DNA of 64,000 nt from Amoebidium appalachense (Eukaryota > Ichthyosporea): the NCBI GenBank assembly GCA_963693365.1, contig CAVNZM010000001.1, forward strand, positions 496,001 through 560,000, given 5' to 3'. The position numbers and the translations under genes are program-made. This document shows, piece by piece, positions 32,835 through 44,710 of this stretch (position 1 is its first letter; every line of letters begins with the position of its first letter). Below the pieces are notes generated by a model. The model had not been told where the DNA came from and ran no database searches. It was given only the letters and a program-made list of their open reading frames with translations.

Positions 32835-33086
32835 GTATGTGAGTCGGCTACGCGGTTTGCTCGAGGCACCGGAGACCAGTCTCAGGCAGGGGGGTTTGCT
32901 TGGTATATCCCCTCAGTGTTTTATCATGATTGATACATAGAACAGTGGTTTTTGTTATATATCCGGATTTTTTTTTTCTATGTAGCTCCATAGTCCCAGA
33001 ACGAAAACTTGGTTGAGTCCTCCCCCCCCCCCCCCCCCCCCCCTTTTTTTTTTTTACGAGCACCCCTGGGACACTCGGTATCGGCT

Positions 33087-33134
<48 letters not shown>

Positions 33135-33213
33135 TGTGTTGTGCGTGTCGTGTGTGCGTGTGTGTGTGTGTGTGTGTGTTTGTGTGTGTGTGGTGTATGT
33201 GTGTGTGTGTGTG

Positions 33214-33289
<76 letters not shown>

Positions 33290-33300
33290 ACGCCCGCGTG
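32835..33300 (-). repeat. Dispersed repeat X, inverted copy, with (TG)n array
   Basis: On the minus strand the order is (CA)n (33290-33092), CCAGCCGATACCGAGTGTCC, CAGGGG and an A run (to 33045), then ATGAT and CTGAGGGGATAT, and CTGCCTGAGACTGGT, GTGCCTCGAGCAAAC (near 32845-32920). This mirrors 11503-11960, so the whole composite, including its CA array, behaves as one repeat family. Confidence 0.7.
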
Positions 33301-34145
33301 TTAGAGCTTGGTCAGTTGTGGCTTTCTAAAGCCAATCAATACATCTAATAAACAGATCTTAGTCACGTGTGTTATATATTCAAGGATATTGTTATTGTTG
33401 GGCAAGTTATGTGTCTGGATGTCTGCCATGAACAGCTTCTGTCGTGTGTGTTCTGTGGTTTTTTTGTGGTCTATCAATTAGCTTCGGCTTTTTTTTATTT
33501 TATTTATTTTATCACGTTTTGTTCCCGGAGGGCCTTTTCAGGCCCTCTAGGGAAACTATCGTCTACCACAAAGCACCGACAGTACACTAGTTTAGGTGCT
33601 ATCTATGAGTTCAGCTAAGCTAAACCATCCTTCGTACGTACAACCTAACTATAAGTACACACTTTGCCCAGGGCTACATCATTTAGCTTCGGCAATATAT
33701 GACCTTTTGAATTGGTGTGTGCCAAGATACTATGTTATTTGGGCATGCAAACCGCAGTTACGATGCAACCTTATACTTCTTAGATCTTCTACGGTATGGA
33801 ACGTGTACAGTAATAGCGTGGTACTACTAGAGGTCGATAATACCATCAGCTATAGAAAGACCAATTTTCAAGGAAGGCATTATGTATTAAGGTACATTTG
33901 CGAGTTTCATATTTGGCAATGTGAAGGCGATAATCACTATGGAAAAAAAAAAGGCGTGTGGCTTAGTGTTTCAAAGATGTCTTCTTGCATCTGGTCTAGT
34001 GTCATGTGGTATCTTTTCCCATATGTTATAATGTGTGACTATATGGTGAGTCACATACAAGGCTAGGCCGAATATAAGATTACGTGGATTTCTGCCCTAG
34101 CAGGCTGGAATCTTAATACCCTTAGCCCAGCACAATCGTAAATTG

Positions 34146-34189
<44 letters not shown>

Positions 34190-34465
34190 CCCCCCTCCCC
34201 CCTCCCCGCGCAGCGGCCAGCTGTGTTATATGTTCCACAGTTTCTGTTCAGAAATTCGCCGTGTGTGCATGGCCTGTGTGTACGTGTGAATTCTCACAGT
34301 GTGTACATGTGTTGTGGTTTGTGTGTCTTTGGCATGTGTGTTTGTGTGAGTCTTCAGTACTGGTACTACGTGTGTATATGTGTATCCCTGTGTGTGATGT
34401 CTATGTTTGTGTGTGTGTGTGTGTGTGTTTGTGGCGTGTGTGTACATGTGCGCCTACGTGCGCGT

Positions 34466-34516
<51 letters not shown>

Positions 34517-34614
34517 ACTTTGTGGGTATATGTGTGTGGTCGGTGTGTGAGTGAGTGTGCGAATTGTGAACGGTTGCACATGTGTGTGTGTGTGAGCGCC
34601 CTTGTGTGCGTGTG

Positions 34615-34685
<71 letters not shown>

Positions 34686-34693
34686 CCGGGCCC

Positions 34694-34724
<31 letters not shown>

Positions 34725-35564
34725 AGGGGGGGGGAAAGGGAGGGGGGAGGGAGGGAGGGGGGAGGTCGTGTGCATCTACTCGTATCCGGTGCCTGTTCTT
34801 TCAAACACTGCTAGTTCGACACGTACAAGCCAAAAACTGGCGAACAGAAACTTGCATATTAATCTGCTTGCAAAAATCAAAAACAAAACAAGACAACAGC
34901 AAAAAAGCAAAATCTTTGAAAGCCATTATAAAGCCCTAGTGTCTTGAATCTTTTCCAAACAACCAAACAAGGCAAGTGTATATCAATATTGTGTACGGCT
35001 TTCATTTCTACAAGGAAGATTTTCGAAAATTCCACATACTGCATGCAAGTATGTGATCATGAGGGATTGTCCGGCTCACACTCTGGCCCGTGCATACCCG
35101 GCAAAGCAAAAATATCACGCAGTGGTGACTTAAGCATTTCTCCCCCCCCCCCCCCCCCCCCCCCCTCCCCTCTAGATCTCCACCCCGTACTGGGCCCTAC
35201 CGTGTCCGCCCCCCCCCCCCTCCCTCTCTCCCCCTCCTCCCCCCCCCCCCCCACACACACACACACAAACTATATGGACCCACAGCAATTGCACCCCAGA
35301 AAAAGGCCCCAGGATTTCAGGGGTAGAAGATTTTGGTGGTGGTACCGGTGGTGGGGGGAGAGGAGGAGGAGGAGGAGGAAGGGGGGGGGGGGGGGGGGGG
35401 GGGGGGCACGGGTCGGGAGGAGAGAGGGCAAGGGGAGTGTGTAACCAACAATGTTCTTCTACTTCCCTACAGAAATCGTCCATGTTTCAAATATTTAAAA
35501 TCACCATGTTACAGGTTCCTATCTTCAAGGGTCGTGATTGGTGGAGAGGGGGCTGTAGAACACT

Positions 35565-35604
<40 letters not shown>

Positions 35605-36178
35605 TTTTGTATAACTAAGTCGGAATACTACCAGAGTGCACAGAGTGGTGTGACGGAACACGACCTAGAGAGAACACACTTGCAACCGGAGTCGTAAACA
35701 ATTCTAAGCAACAAGACGACTGATGTATTTTCGGCTCAACATCAGAATTTAAACACAGGTCAAATCTGATGTTCGGGAACGGGCCGGAACCAATCAAATA
35801 CAACTTGGGATCTATCGACTGATCTGCCGCATCTAGATGGAAGTCCGTTCCCCGGGGGGGGGGGGTGCGGCATGCCAGGAGCTACTACTAGAGAGAAGGG
35901 GGGGGTATGATTGGAGGGGGGGTGTTCAGCTAACCTTATATGGATAAAGCAAAGTTACAAGGATTCAAGCCATTGGTTGGGCAAGACCCCTTTTGCCGAA
36001 TATGGATAACAGATCATACATTGCTGTAGGCGGCGGTCAGGAATTGGCGCGCTCTTTACTGGTCACAACCAGTCCGGGAAGGCCATGAGCAGCATTGCCG
36101 AGCACACTGGAATACGGGAATGTTTGCGGTAACGTAGTCGCACTAGGGGGGCAGGGGGCCAGGCCCCAAGTGTTTAAA
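33301..36178. other. Non-coding stretch: TG arrays and C/G runs
   Basis: It includes a hairpin GAGGGCC/GGCCCTC near 33531-33551, a C-rich run at 34147-34206, a broad TG array at 34255-34683 followed directly by a G run (34696-34725), C runs at about 35142-35165 and 35239-35252, and G runs at about 35385-35406 and 35565-35601. The frame at 33596-34066 shows no known domain and an atypical composition; I do not call it. Confidence 0.5.
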
Positions 36179-37575
36179 ATGAAGCCAGGCTGCCCTAAGG
36201 GCACAACACAGCGCCCTGGGCATAAAACAGGCGGAGCTAGGGAGGGAGCTGGGCGCAAAAAAAAAGATGCTGCATTTGTTTAGCCTTTAGCGAACTTTGC
36301 AGGTTTTGGGACGGCAAACAAAGCTGTTTTGCAGGAACTAAACGTAAACGTACAACCCGAACAGCCCCCTCTATCTAAGGCCGCCGACATAAGGGCCCGT
36401 GTAGTTGAGGCAGGTAGCGTCCATTCGTTACCAAGAGAAATGGATCGGGCCCCTGCTCCACACCCACCAGACATACAGGTGCAACCCGACGAGGAACCTT
36501 TGCTAAATGCAGCAGCAGATGCGTACCGGGTAGACGAGGATGAAGGGGAGGAAGAGGGAGAAGATAATACGGACGGGGATGACGGTGGAGAGGAGTTTTC
36601 TGACGCGGCGGGCGAAACAATCAAGTCGCACCTGCACACAGTGAAAGAGAGTCTCAAAGATGAGAAGACGCCTGTGGGGTGGCATCTTCCACCTCCCATT
36701 ATAGGCTTTAAATTTGGGGGCGATCCAGCGCCTTTCTACAAACCCAGATGTTTTGCCTGGCTTCCGGAAAGGTTGTCTCCCGGTTTCATGGTGCCGTGCC
36801 CCTTCGATGATCACTACGTGGACCCCCACAACCACCCCAACCCACACCGTACTTCTCGCAATGGGTTCATGAGCAACCCCGTAGGACGGCGTGTTATCGA
36901 CTTTGACAGCTGCTACTACATTATCACGGCCCGGTACTTTTGTGACACATGCAAAAAACACTTTGCCGGCACAAACCCCCAGACAATTAAACGCCTTCCA
37001 CTCTTCATGCGTGATCAGTTTCCGGCCTACCTTAGCCACCGCAGTGGGCTCGACCTAAAGGTGGTAACATTGTTGCGTGCACTGGCAGACAAAGGTGTGG
37101 GCCCAAACGCCTTTGCCACCCTCCTCTCGGAGCTCCACAAGCAGCGATACGACGAGCAGCGGCTCCTGTATTACTCGAGGGCGCTGCATTGGACCAAGTA
37201 TGAACTCAAAAAGCGTAACGATTTCCGCCCCCACGACCAGCGCCTGACAGAACTTCCCCCAGAGGAGCAGGCGGCTAAGTTCTCGGCGTTTGGTGACAAA
37301 AATGGTTACGCTGGACATGTGCCTTCAGGCAAGTGTGCACTGCATTTTGGGTGTGTAAATGGTCCCCATTGTTTTGTATGCACGTGCTTGGGCATTTTTT
37401 GGGTTGGCTTGGTAGGGTTTTGTTTTATTATTTTTTATTTTTTTTTTAGGGGGGGGGGGGGACTTGGAAATGGGTTTTGGAAGTGTGGTCAATAAGTTTC
37501 TATTATGGTGGTGGTGGATGTGTGGTGGTGGATGTGCGCCTGTGAGTGTGCGTGTACTTGTGGGTCCGTGTGTGT

Positions 37576-37606
<31 letters not shown>

Positions 37607-37862
37607 GGGGGGGGGGAGGGGGGACATGGTGATGGATTAGGTGGTGGTGGTGGCAATCAGTCATGGTGGTGGTGGTGGTGGTGGTGGTGGTGGGGGGGGG
37701 GGGGGGGGGGGGGGGAGGGCAGAGGGATCATCAGAGGGGTGAAAGCATAACGGTCCATGTACCAGTGAGTGTGCTTGGGAAATCGTGGAGAACTGTTATG
37801 CCTGAAATTAGATGGTGGGTGTGCGCATGTGTGTCTGTGTGTGTTGGGGGAAAGGAGGTGGA

Positions 37863-37900
<38 letters not shown>

Positions 37901-38084
37901 GGGCACATGGTGGTAGACTGGATCTTGGTGGCGGTACTTAATGGTTATTATAGTAGTGGCAGGAGGGTGTGGGGGGAAGGGCAAACGGACGTGCAGGGGA
38001 CAAACTGCAGATGGGGCACAAAGGGGAAAGAAGGTGAAAGTTGGTGCAATGACTTGGAGGGTTTGCGCGCGCCGGGAGGCGGGG

Positions 38085-38118
<34 letters not shown>

Positions 38119-38813
38119 AACGGCCGGAGATGGGTGTGTAGCGTTTTTGAGATGGGAAAAGCCATACAGACTTACGAAAATACAGAGAGGTGAGATGAAC
38201 ACGAGGGACTAGAGGGAATGGGGGGGATGGTCCTGATGGGAGGGTGGTGGAGTTCTAACAGTACTTGGGGTTCAGGCAAATACCTGAGTGCCGTGTATAC
38301 TGAGTTCAGCGACCGCACGGCAAAGTACCAGAGCCTGGACACGCAGCTCAAGCCCGTAAACAACGTGCTCAAGGCCGACCACACCTTCCAAATTGGGAAG
38401 CTCACCGGCATCAATGGGGAGCCTCTGTACCGGGGCCTATGGACTTGTGTAAACGAGCTTGGCGGTGTGTGGTCCCTCCTCTTCTCCCCCCTCCCCCCAC
38501 TCTCCCCCAGGCCCCCTTCCCCCCTCCCCCCCCCCCCACACACGCCCCCACCCCCCCCCCCCCACACACACACACACACACACGCCCCCCCTCCCCCCCC
38601 CTCCCCCCCCCTCCCCCTCTAGGGCCTTTAAATCTCTTAGGCTCCACATTTAATGAGGTGGCACACTGTGAGTAGAGGTTTGTAGTATGTGGGTTTTGGG
38701 GACAATTCTTGCCCTGTCGAGCAAAAACTAGGAAGCTCCAGATATGTGTGTATGTGTTTTTGCTGGGTAGAGATTGGGGTGGGCTGGGGTGGAGCTTTCT
38801 TTTGGCGGGGAAT

Positions 38814-38863
<50 letters not shown>

Positions 38864-41562
38864 AGCTTCTGCCAAGCAGAATGGGAGTAGGGGCCAGTGA
38901 TTGCAAGGGATGCAGGGGGGGGGGGGGGGGGGGGGGGAGAGACACCACCGTCGGGGTTGAAGGTAGAGAGGGCAAGAGGCCCGGGGTGGGGTGGGGGGGG
39001 GGGGGGGGGGGGGGGGGGACAGTAGGTGCCATATGGAGGGCTGTCCCATGGTTTGGGGGGAGGGGGAGTGGGGAAGGATCGTGGGCACATGGGTTTGGGG
39101 GGAAGGCAGAGAGGGGGAAAGGATTGTGATCACAAGGGTTTAGGGGGAGGAAGGGGGAAGGATTGTAGGTACATGGGTTTAGGGGGGGAGGGGGGGGGGG
39201 GAAGATTTTGGGGGAAAGGGAGGCCTGGGGAAAGTATGTGGGCACATGGGTTTGGGGGGAAGGAGGGGGAAGGGTTTTGGGGGAGAGGGAGGGGAAAGTA
39301 TGTGGGCACATGGGTTTGGGGGGAGGGAGGGGGAAAGGATTGTGTGGGCACTGAAGTCTCGTGAAGGGCCATGTGGTAAGGGAAGCTAGAACATGCATGG
39401 CTGCTCGGAGATGCCCTCTCACACAGTGCGGCACCCCAGAGATCCGGGCGCAGGTATTTACACGGGACTGCAGCCACCAGGAGATTGAGCCCGTGATCCA
39501 GCGCATCTCTGCCACCACGGCGGCGCTCAACAGCAAGGGCCCGGCCTTCTTCTACACAGATCGGTGCTGCCAAGACCGGGCGTTTGTTGAGCGCATGTTT
39601 CCAACCCTAGCCCGGCCAAAATGCCCCGTCCGTCTGAACGAGGCTGCGCTGGTAAGCGTGACGGACGGTCTGCCTGGGCTGGAGCTGCCGGCCAACTACC
39701 CTAAGCCGGTGTACACCGACTGCCAGGGGGCGGTGGTGGCTACAGCGGCCATTCGTGCCGACCTGGAGGGGCAGCAGCACCGCGTGGTGGGGCTGGACTG
39801 CGAGTGGGTCTATCGGGTGGGCCAGGCGCGGTCCAAGGTTTGCACGCTGCAGATTGCCACCGCACGGGCCGTGTACATCTTCCACTTGGCACGCATGGGC
39901 CCCAACCACAGCCCGCCCGCGCGGCTGGTGGACGAGCTGATTGCGCTGCTTAGGGACCCCAGCATCATCAAGGTGGGCAAGCAGATCGGCACGGACTCGG
40001 CCCACCTCAACAAGGACTACGGCACCCCTGTGGCCAGCTATCTGGAGCTGGGCCGGTTCTGCTATGCCCGTGCAGCTATCACCTCTGCGGCCCGGGGCTT
40101 GGCCGACATCACTGCCCAGGTCATAGGCAAGAAGCTGCCCAAGCCGGCACTTGTTCGATGCTCCAACTGGCACGAGCCGCTATCAGAGGTGCAGGCCACC
40201 TACGCTGCCCTTGATGCATATGCGTCCCTGCAGGTCTACTCGGCCGTGGTCGATAGGCCAAACCTGTCAGGTGTGTATCCCACCTGCTTTTTGCCCCAGT
40301 GCTTATGTGCTTATGCCAGATATAGAAAGATTGTGGGCCCCCCAGAGGAGAGGGGGAGGGGGGGAGGGGGAGGGGGGGGGGGGGGGGGGGGGGGGGTGGC
40401 TGACCACATGGGCCAGTGTTCCAGTTGTGTTATGCTGGGTGTCGGGTGGCTATCAAAGGAGGGGGTGATTGGTGGTGGTGGTGGTGGTGGGGGGGGGGGG
40501 GGGGGGGGGGGGGGGGCTATAGCACTGTTAACACGTGCAAGTGCCACACAAGCTGGGCACTGGGAGAGGGGGGGGGGGGGAGGGAGAAGGGGGGGGGGGG
40601 GGGGGGGGGAAGGGGGTTGCTAAGGAATATGCATTTGATTTTTGTGGAGCGAAGAGAAAAACGTTGGTGCTGTGGCTTTTTGGCTGAGTTTTTTGCTTCC
40701 CTCTATGACATGCAGCGCGGCTTCATGCAAAGGCACTCGGTGAAGGGGTTGAGATTGTGCCCCGGCGGGGCCCACATGCTGCAGCAGCCACCGGGGTGGT
40801 GCTGGCTGTGCAGCCGGAGCGCTGGGGGGGCATGAAGGTGGGCAAGAAGCATGCAGTGGTGCGGGTGGATCAGGTGCTGTCGCCGGCCATGCAGGTGCCC
40901 TTTGGCCCCGACAAGGGCAAGACCCTGGGAGAGCTGGGCCCGCCGCCCTTTGAGCTGATGGTGCACCTGCAGTGGCTACGGCCCATTCAGCCCCCACCGG
41001 ACCCAGGTGCCGAGGTGCCGGTGGTCCCTGACCCAGCCCCTCCCCCTGCCAGTCCTCCCCCTGCCGAGCAGCAGCAACCCCTTGCCGGCCCACAGGCACC
41101 CCCCCAGGACCCCCAGGCAGCCCCGGGGGGCCTTGAGGCAGCCCCAGGGGGACCCGAGGCAGCTCCCAGAGAGGGCATGTTGGGCCAGGCACCGCCTGGG
41201 GAGGTGGTGTGGCAGACTGTGCTGAATGACGCCTTCCACTCCATTGCAAACACGGCGGACGGCACGTACAAGTCACACCCCCGCAGGGCTGAGTACGCAC
41301 GCGCACTCAGCGAGGCAATATTTGTGTGGAATGAAGAGGATTACGGACATGTGAAGGTGCCCCCCCCCCCCCCCCCCCCCCCCCAAAATAAAAAATAAAA
41401 AATAAAAATAAAAAAAACGGCAACAACAACATGCGTGACTGACGCGCACACACACATACACTCGTTAGCACACACTCACCATTCCACCCACAACCATGCA
41501 CACCTTCGACAAAACTTCTGAGGGAAGAGAGAGAGCCTGAGCCTCAGAGAGAGGGGGGGGAA

Positions 41563-41603
<41 letters not shown>

Positions 41604-42151
41604 GGGGGGAGGAGAGTGGGGGTTATTCATATGCCTAGAGAGAAATAATGTAGGGTTGTGGGGGGAAATAGCCACATGCATTTTTTACTTGTGTTGGGGG
41701 AGAAGATGGGGGGGGTGGAGGGGAGGGGTCCTACAATAACGGCAGGTATCAAAGTCTACCAAACCCAAATTGCAGTGTGCGTAGTAAATTAATATTGGCA
41801 TCCTGCCTCACAGGGGGTGCTGGAGCAGAAGGGCATCGACATTGAAACCGAGCTCAAGGGCGGCGACCTGAGCTACTTCATGGAGCGCATCCGGCGGGTT
41901 ATTCCCGACCCATACACGCTGGTCTCGCGGCTGGTGGAGTTCAAAAACACCTACAAGGATGTGCCGCCCGGACCGGATGGCAAGCCTCTGTTCAAGAAGG
42001 ATGGCTTTGAAAGACTCGAGGCAACATCCCCCCCCCCCCCCCCCCCCCCCCCCTCCCCCTGCAGGCGCCCAACAACTCCACCACCACAGAAAAGATTCTT
42101 CGCTTATTTGTCATCCTTGGTTCATCTGCACACACACGCACACCCTAGCCT

Positions 42152-42182
<31 letters not shown>

Positions 42183-42186
42183 ACAT

Positions 42187-42258
<72 letters not shown>

Positions 42259-42340
42259 CCCGCACGGCCCTTGCTGCCTAGCCAGTTGTTTTTTGCCTTT
42301 CCCTGCTCGTTTTTTTCCTTAGCAACCCCATCCCCCCCCC

Positions 42341-42389
<49 letters not shown>

Positions 42390-44038
42390 CCACCACCACC
42401 ACCCACCCATCTCTCTGATGTTTGCTTGTGCCCCCACAGTCGCTGCTCGAACACGCCCAAAATGGCTGTCTGTCGGACCCCCCCGGCCTGCCCCTCTACT
42501 ACGAGACCACTGCCGACGCAGATGGGCTCATGCGCTACCGCTGCATCCGGGGCACCAACGAGGTGGAGGGGGCAGTGCACAACCCCCTGGCCACCCACTT
42601 TGGGGCCACACGCATGTCGCTGCGCCTGCTGGACGCCACCATGTCCAATAGGCGCCACCGCCACAACCTGCGTGCACACTACCGCAACCGCCTGGGCCAG
42701 GCATCGGGGCCCCCCCACTACAGCCCCTGGATTGTTGACGACATGGAGGCACTGGCGCTGATGCTGTACGGCCATCACCTCGACCCCCAGTGGGTACCCG
42801 TAGGCTGCTACAAGCTACCGGAGGAGTACTTCAACTTTGCCCCGCTCTCCTGTGTGGCCAATGCCCCGGCGCAGGAGCCAGTTGCGGTGCCCGCACCCCC
42901 ACCTCCGTCTGATAACATCGAGCCTGCAGCCAATGGCGTGATGGGCGGGCCAGAGGACTGTGAGGTCGAGGAGGGTGACGGTGCTGCCATGGGGGGGGGC
43001 AACCAGGTGGCGCGTGGTGCACCACAGCCGGACCCTGCACTGAGGGGCGACTACAAGTTCCTGGCGCAGAAGCAACATGTGGCCATCCCCTTCCTTCCGG
43101 TGCTTACCCCTCAGGAGCGCAAGCTATTCAGCACGCTGCTCCTGGGCACCTACAAGGCACATGCAAAGCCCAACGGCCAGCTGTTCGAGGCTTTGGCCCA
43201 AGACTTCAACAAGGCTGCCTCTGTGGCTGGGGGAATCTACATGAAGGATGCGGCCTACATCAAGAAGCATTTCGACAAGTGGAAGACCTGGCAGACGGCA
43301 CATGCACAGCGCTCCACACACGAGGGCCTGGCAGATCACCGCAAGCGTATGCGCGAGGAGAGGGCAGACGCTGTGCCAGCAACCATACGGCCTGCCCCCC
43401 TGCCACCCCTCCCTGTTCCAGACGGTGTCGATGCAGGGGCGCAGCGTGAGCGGCCCTTGCCCATGCTAGTGGGCAAAAAGCATCGCAACATTGGCCCTGA
43501 GGGGCCCCTGCAGATGGATTTGCCGGTGCCCCCTCCTATGCAGCCACCCCAGAGAGCCCCCAAGACCTGCAAGACGTGTGGCCGCCAGGGCAAGGGCTGC
43601 CCCGGCTCCAATCGGGCCAAGAGCTGCCCACGTTGGGTTGCAGCCAATCAGGATGCCATGCCACCAGCACCCGCGCTTGACATGCAGCAGGGCCATGTGC
43701 CGCACATGCCCCCTGCACCCCATCCAGGCCCGCACCACCCACATGGCTGGCCCCCACCGTGGGGCATCATGCCGCCTCAGCCCGGCCCTGCCTTCCCCAT
43801 GCCTGGGCTACTGCCGCAGCACGGTCCCCATCCTTACTTGGGCCATGTGGGCCAGCCCTCGGCTGGTGGGCAGTTCCCACCCCCTTCTCGTGCATCTGCT
43901 GTGCTGGGCCTGGCGTTGCCACCTGCTGGAGAGACGCAGCTGCAATGGCACGATCGAAAGCAAAGTAATCGTGGCCGCAAGTCTGCAGGCAGCCAATCAG
44001 GATCTCAGAGTAGTCAGAGTAGCCAAACTAGTGTCTAA
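36179..44038 (+). CDS. Large multidomain protein: Cys domain, transposase-like segment, WRN-type 3'-5' exonuclease
   Basis: My model joins exons 36179-36277, 36335-37328, 38276-38464, 39440-40270, 40716-41350, 41814-42020 and 42440-44038 into 1,517 residues with matching phases throughout. N-terminus: basic MKPGCPKGTTQRPGHKTGG, GAREGAGRKKK. Residues about 100-123 are acidic. About 160-320 is a domain with CPFDDH and CDTC (probable zinc site), recalling the DUF6729 region of related proteins (from memory). About 380-490 is transposase-like, with Asp in LKADHTF (399), NELGEIR and Asp in FFYTDRCC (468). About 540-697 is a DEDDy exonuclease: VVGLDCEW (D547, E549), GTDSAHL (D613), TYAALDAY (Y682, D686). 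The remainder has SLLEHAQNGCLSDPPG, RCIRGTNEVEG and a Cys cluster (KTCKTCGRQGKGCPG). Two introns have GC donors. An AATAAA lies at 44388. Host gene or mobile-element gene is undecided. Confidence 0.85.
36278..36334 (+). other. Possible 57-base intron or in-frame stop in the exonuclease gene
   Basis: Both flanks are open in the same frame, separated by a single TAG (36281-36283). A phase-0 GT-AG intron (GTTTAG ... TTTTGCAG) would remove it, but it is far shorter than the other introns (about 420-975 bases) and its donor is weak. Otherwise translation may start downstream, or the N-terminal piece may be lost. Confidence 0.4.
37329..38275 (+). other. Intron with GC-AG ends, G-run rich
   Basis: Donor CAG|GCAAGT (the consensus form of rare GC donors) and acceptor GGGTTCAG, phase 1 on both sides. 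It contains G runs near 37450-37462, 37589-37614, 37690-37713, 37865-37900 and 38088-38116, plus (GGT)n. No GT donor in the neighbourhood preserves the frame as well. Confidence 0.7.
38465..39439 (+). other. Intron with G-rich minisatellite
   Basis: Donor G|GTGTGT and acceptor CACCCCAG, phase 1. It holds C runs and CA at 38490-38625, G runs at 38816-38861 and 38917-38937, and at about 39040-39345 a degenerate minisatellite (units of roughly 40-50 bases around GGCACATGGGTTTGGGGGGA). Confidence 0.7.
40271..40715 (+). other. Intron, GT-AG, G-run rich
   Basis: Donor TCAG|GTGTGT and acceptor GACATGCAG, phase 1. It contains several G runs (about 40373-40396, 40491-40516, 40590-40609). The join reads LSARLHAKALGEGVEIVP. 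Confidence 0.75.
41351..41813 (+). other. Intron, GT-AG, with C and G runs
   Basis: Donor CAT|GTGAAG (an alternative AAG|GTGCCC six bases on is also in phase) and acceptor CCTCACAG, phase 0. It contains a C run at about 41361-41384 and a long G run at about 41562-41602. Confidence 0.65.
42021..42439 (+). other. Intron with probable GC-AG ends, C runs and (GA)n
   Basis: The only phase-0 junction restoring the conserved reading (FERLE then SLLEHAQNG) uses donor CTCGAG|GCAACA and acceptor CCCCCACAG. Inside are C runs (about 42029-42052, 42152-42180 and 42330-42357), a (GA)n array at 42201-42254 and (CA)n at 42358-42386. Confidence 0.6.
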
Positions 44039-44125
44039 TATTGGAATGTACACCAATGTAACGGATCTCATATGTGTTGTAGTGCTTCAAGTTATACCTG
44101 TTCTTCGTACAGTCATGTTAGGGGG

Positions 44126-44161
<36 letters not shown>

Positions 44162-44387
44162 CTAGCTTTCATTCCGAAGTTTACTGTAAAGAATTAAAAT
44201 TTAGAATCTGAGTAATAGTACAGAGCCTTTGCACTTTTCTCTGTTTGTTAGGAATTCTTTGTGATCGAGAGTATGGTGTGTTAGACTATTGGTGTTAATG
44301 TGTCCTGGAAGGTGTATAATGTCTGCTGGCCGTAGTCAGTATTTATTTTTAGGTATATAGTATATTTTTAAATGTTGGCCGCTGGCC

Positions 44388-44393
44388 AATAAA
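44388..44393 (+). terminator. Polyadenylation signal of the exonuclease gene
   Basis: AATAAA 350 bases after the stop codon; a second one lies at 44402-44407. A G run (44119-44160) lies between stop and signal. Confidence 0.5.
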
Positions 44394-44461
44394 TAGCAAA
44401 TAATAAACACACGATAAAGTCAACAGCGTGCCAAAAAACTAATCCCCAGCGAGCGCACCCA

Positions 44462-44487
44462 GTGATGTGTGTGTGTGTGTGTGTGTC

Positions 44488-44549
<62 letters not shown>

Positions 44550-44710
44550 CGCGCGTGCGTGCGTGTGTGTGTGTGTGTGCGTGCGCGCGCGCGCGTGCGT
44601 GCGTGTGTGTGTGTGTGTGCGTGCGTGCGTGCGTGTGTGCGTGTGTGCGTGTGTGCGTGTGTGCGTGTGTGTGTGAGTGTGTGTGTGTGTGTGTGTATGT
44701 GTGGTGTGGT
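44462..44710. repeat. (TG)n / (GC)n alternating purine-pyrimidine array
   Basis: About 240 bases of TG repeats interrupted by CG-rich cores (about 44541-44562 and 44580-44602). Such sequence readily adopts Z-DNA. Long frames on both strands are translations of the repeat. Confidence 0.9.

Noticed and set aside
33596-34066. 156-residue frame with many Tyr/Cys/Trp
   Set aside because: No domain or homologous feel; probably chance in AT-balanced sequence.
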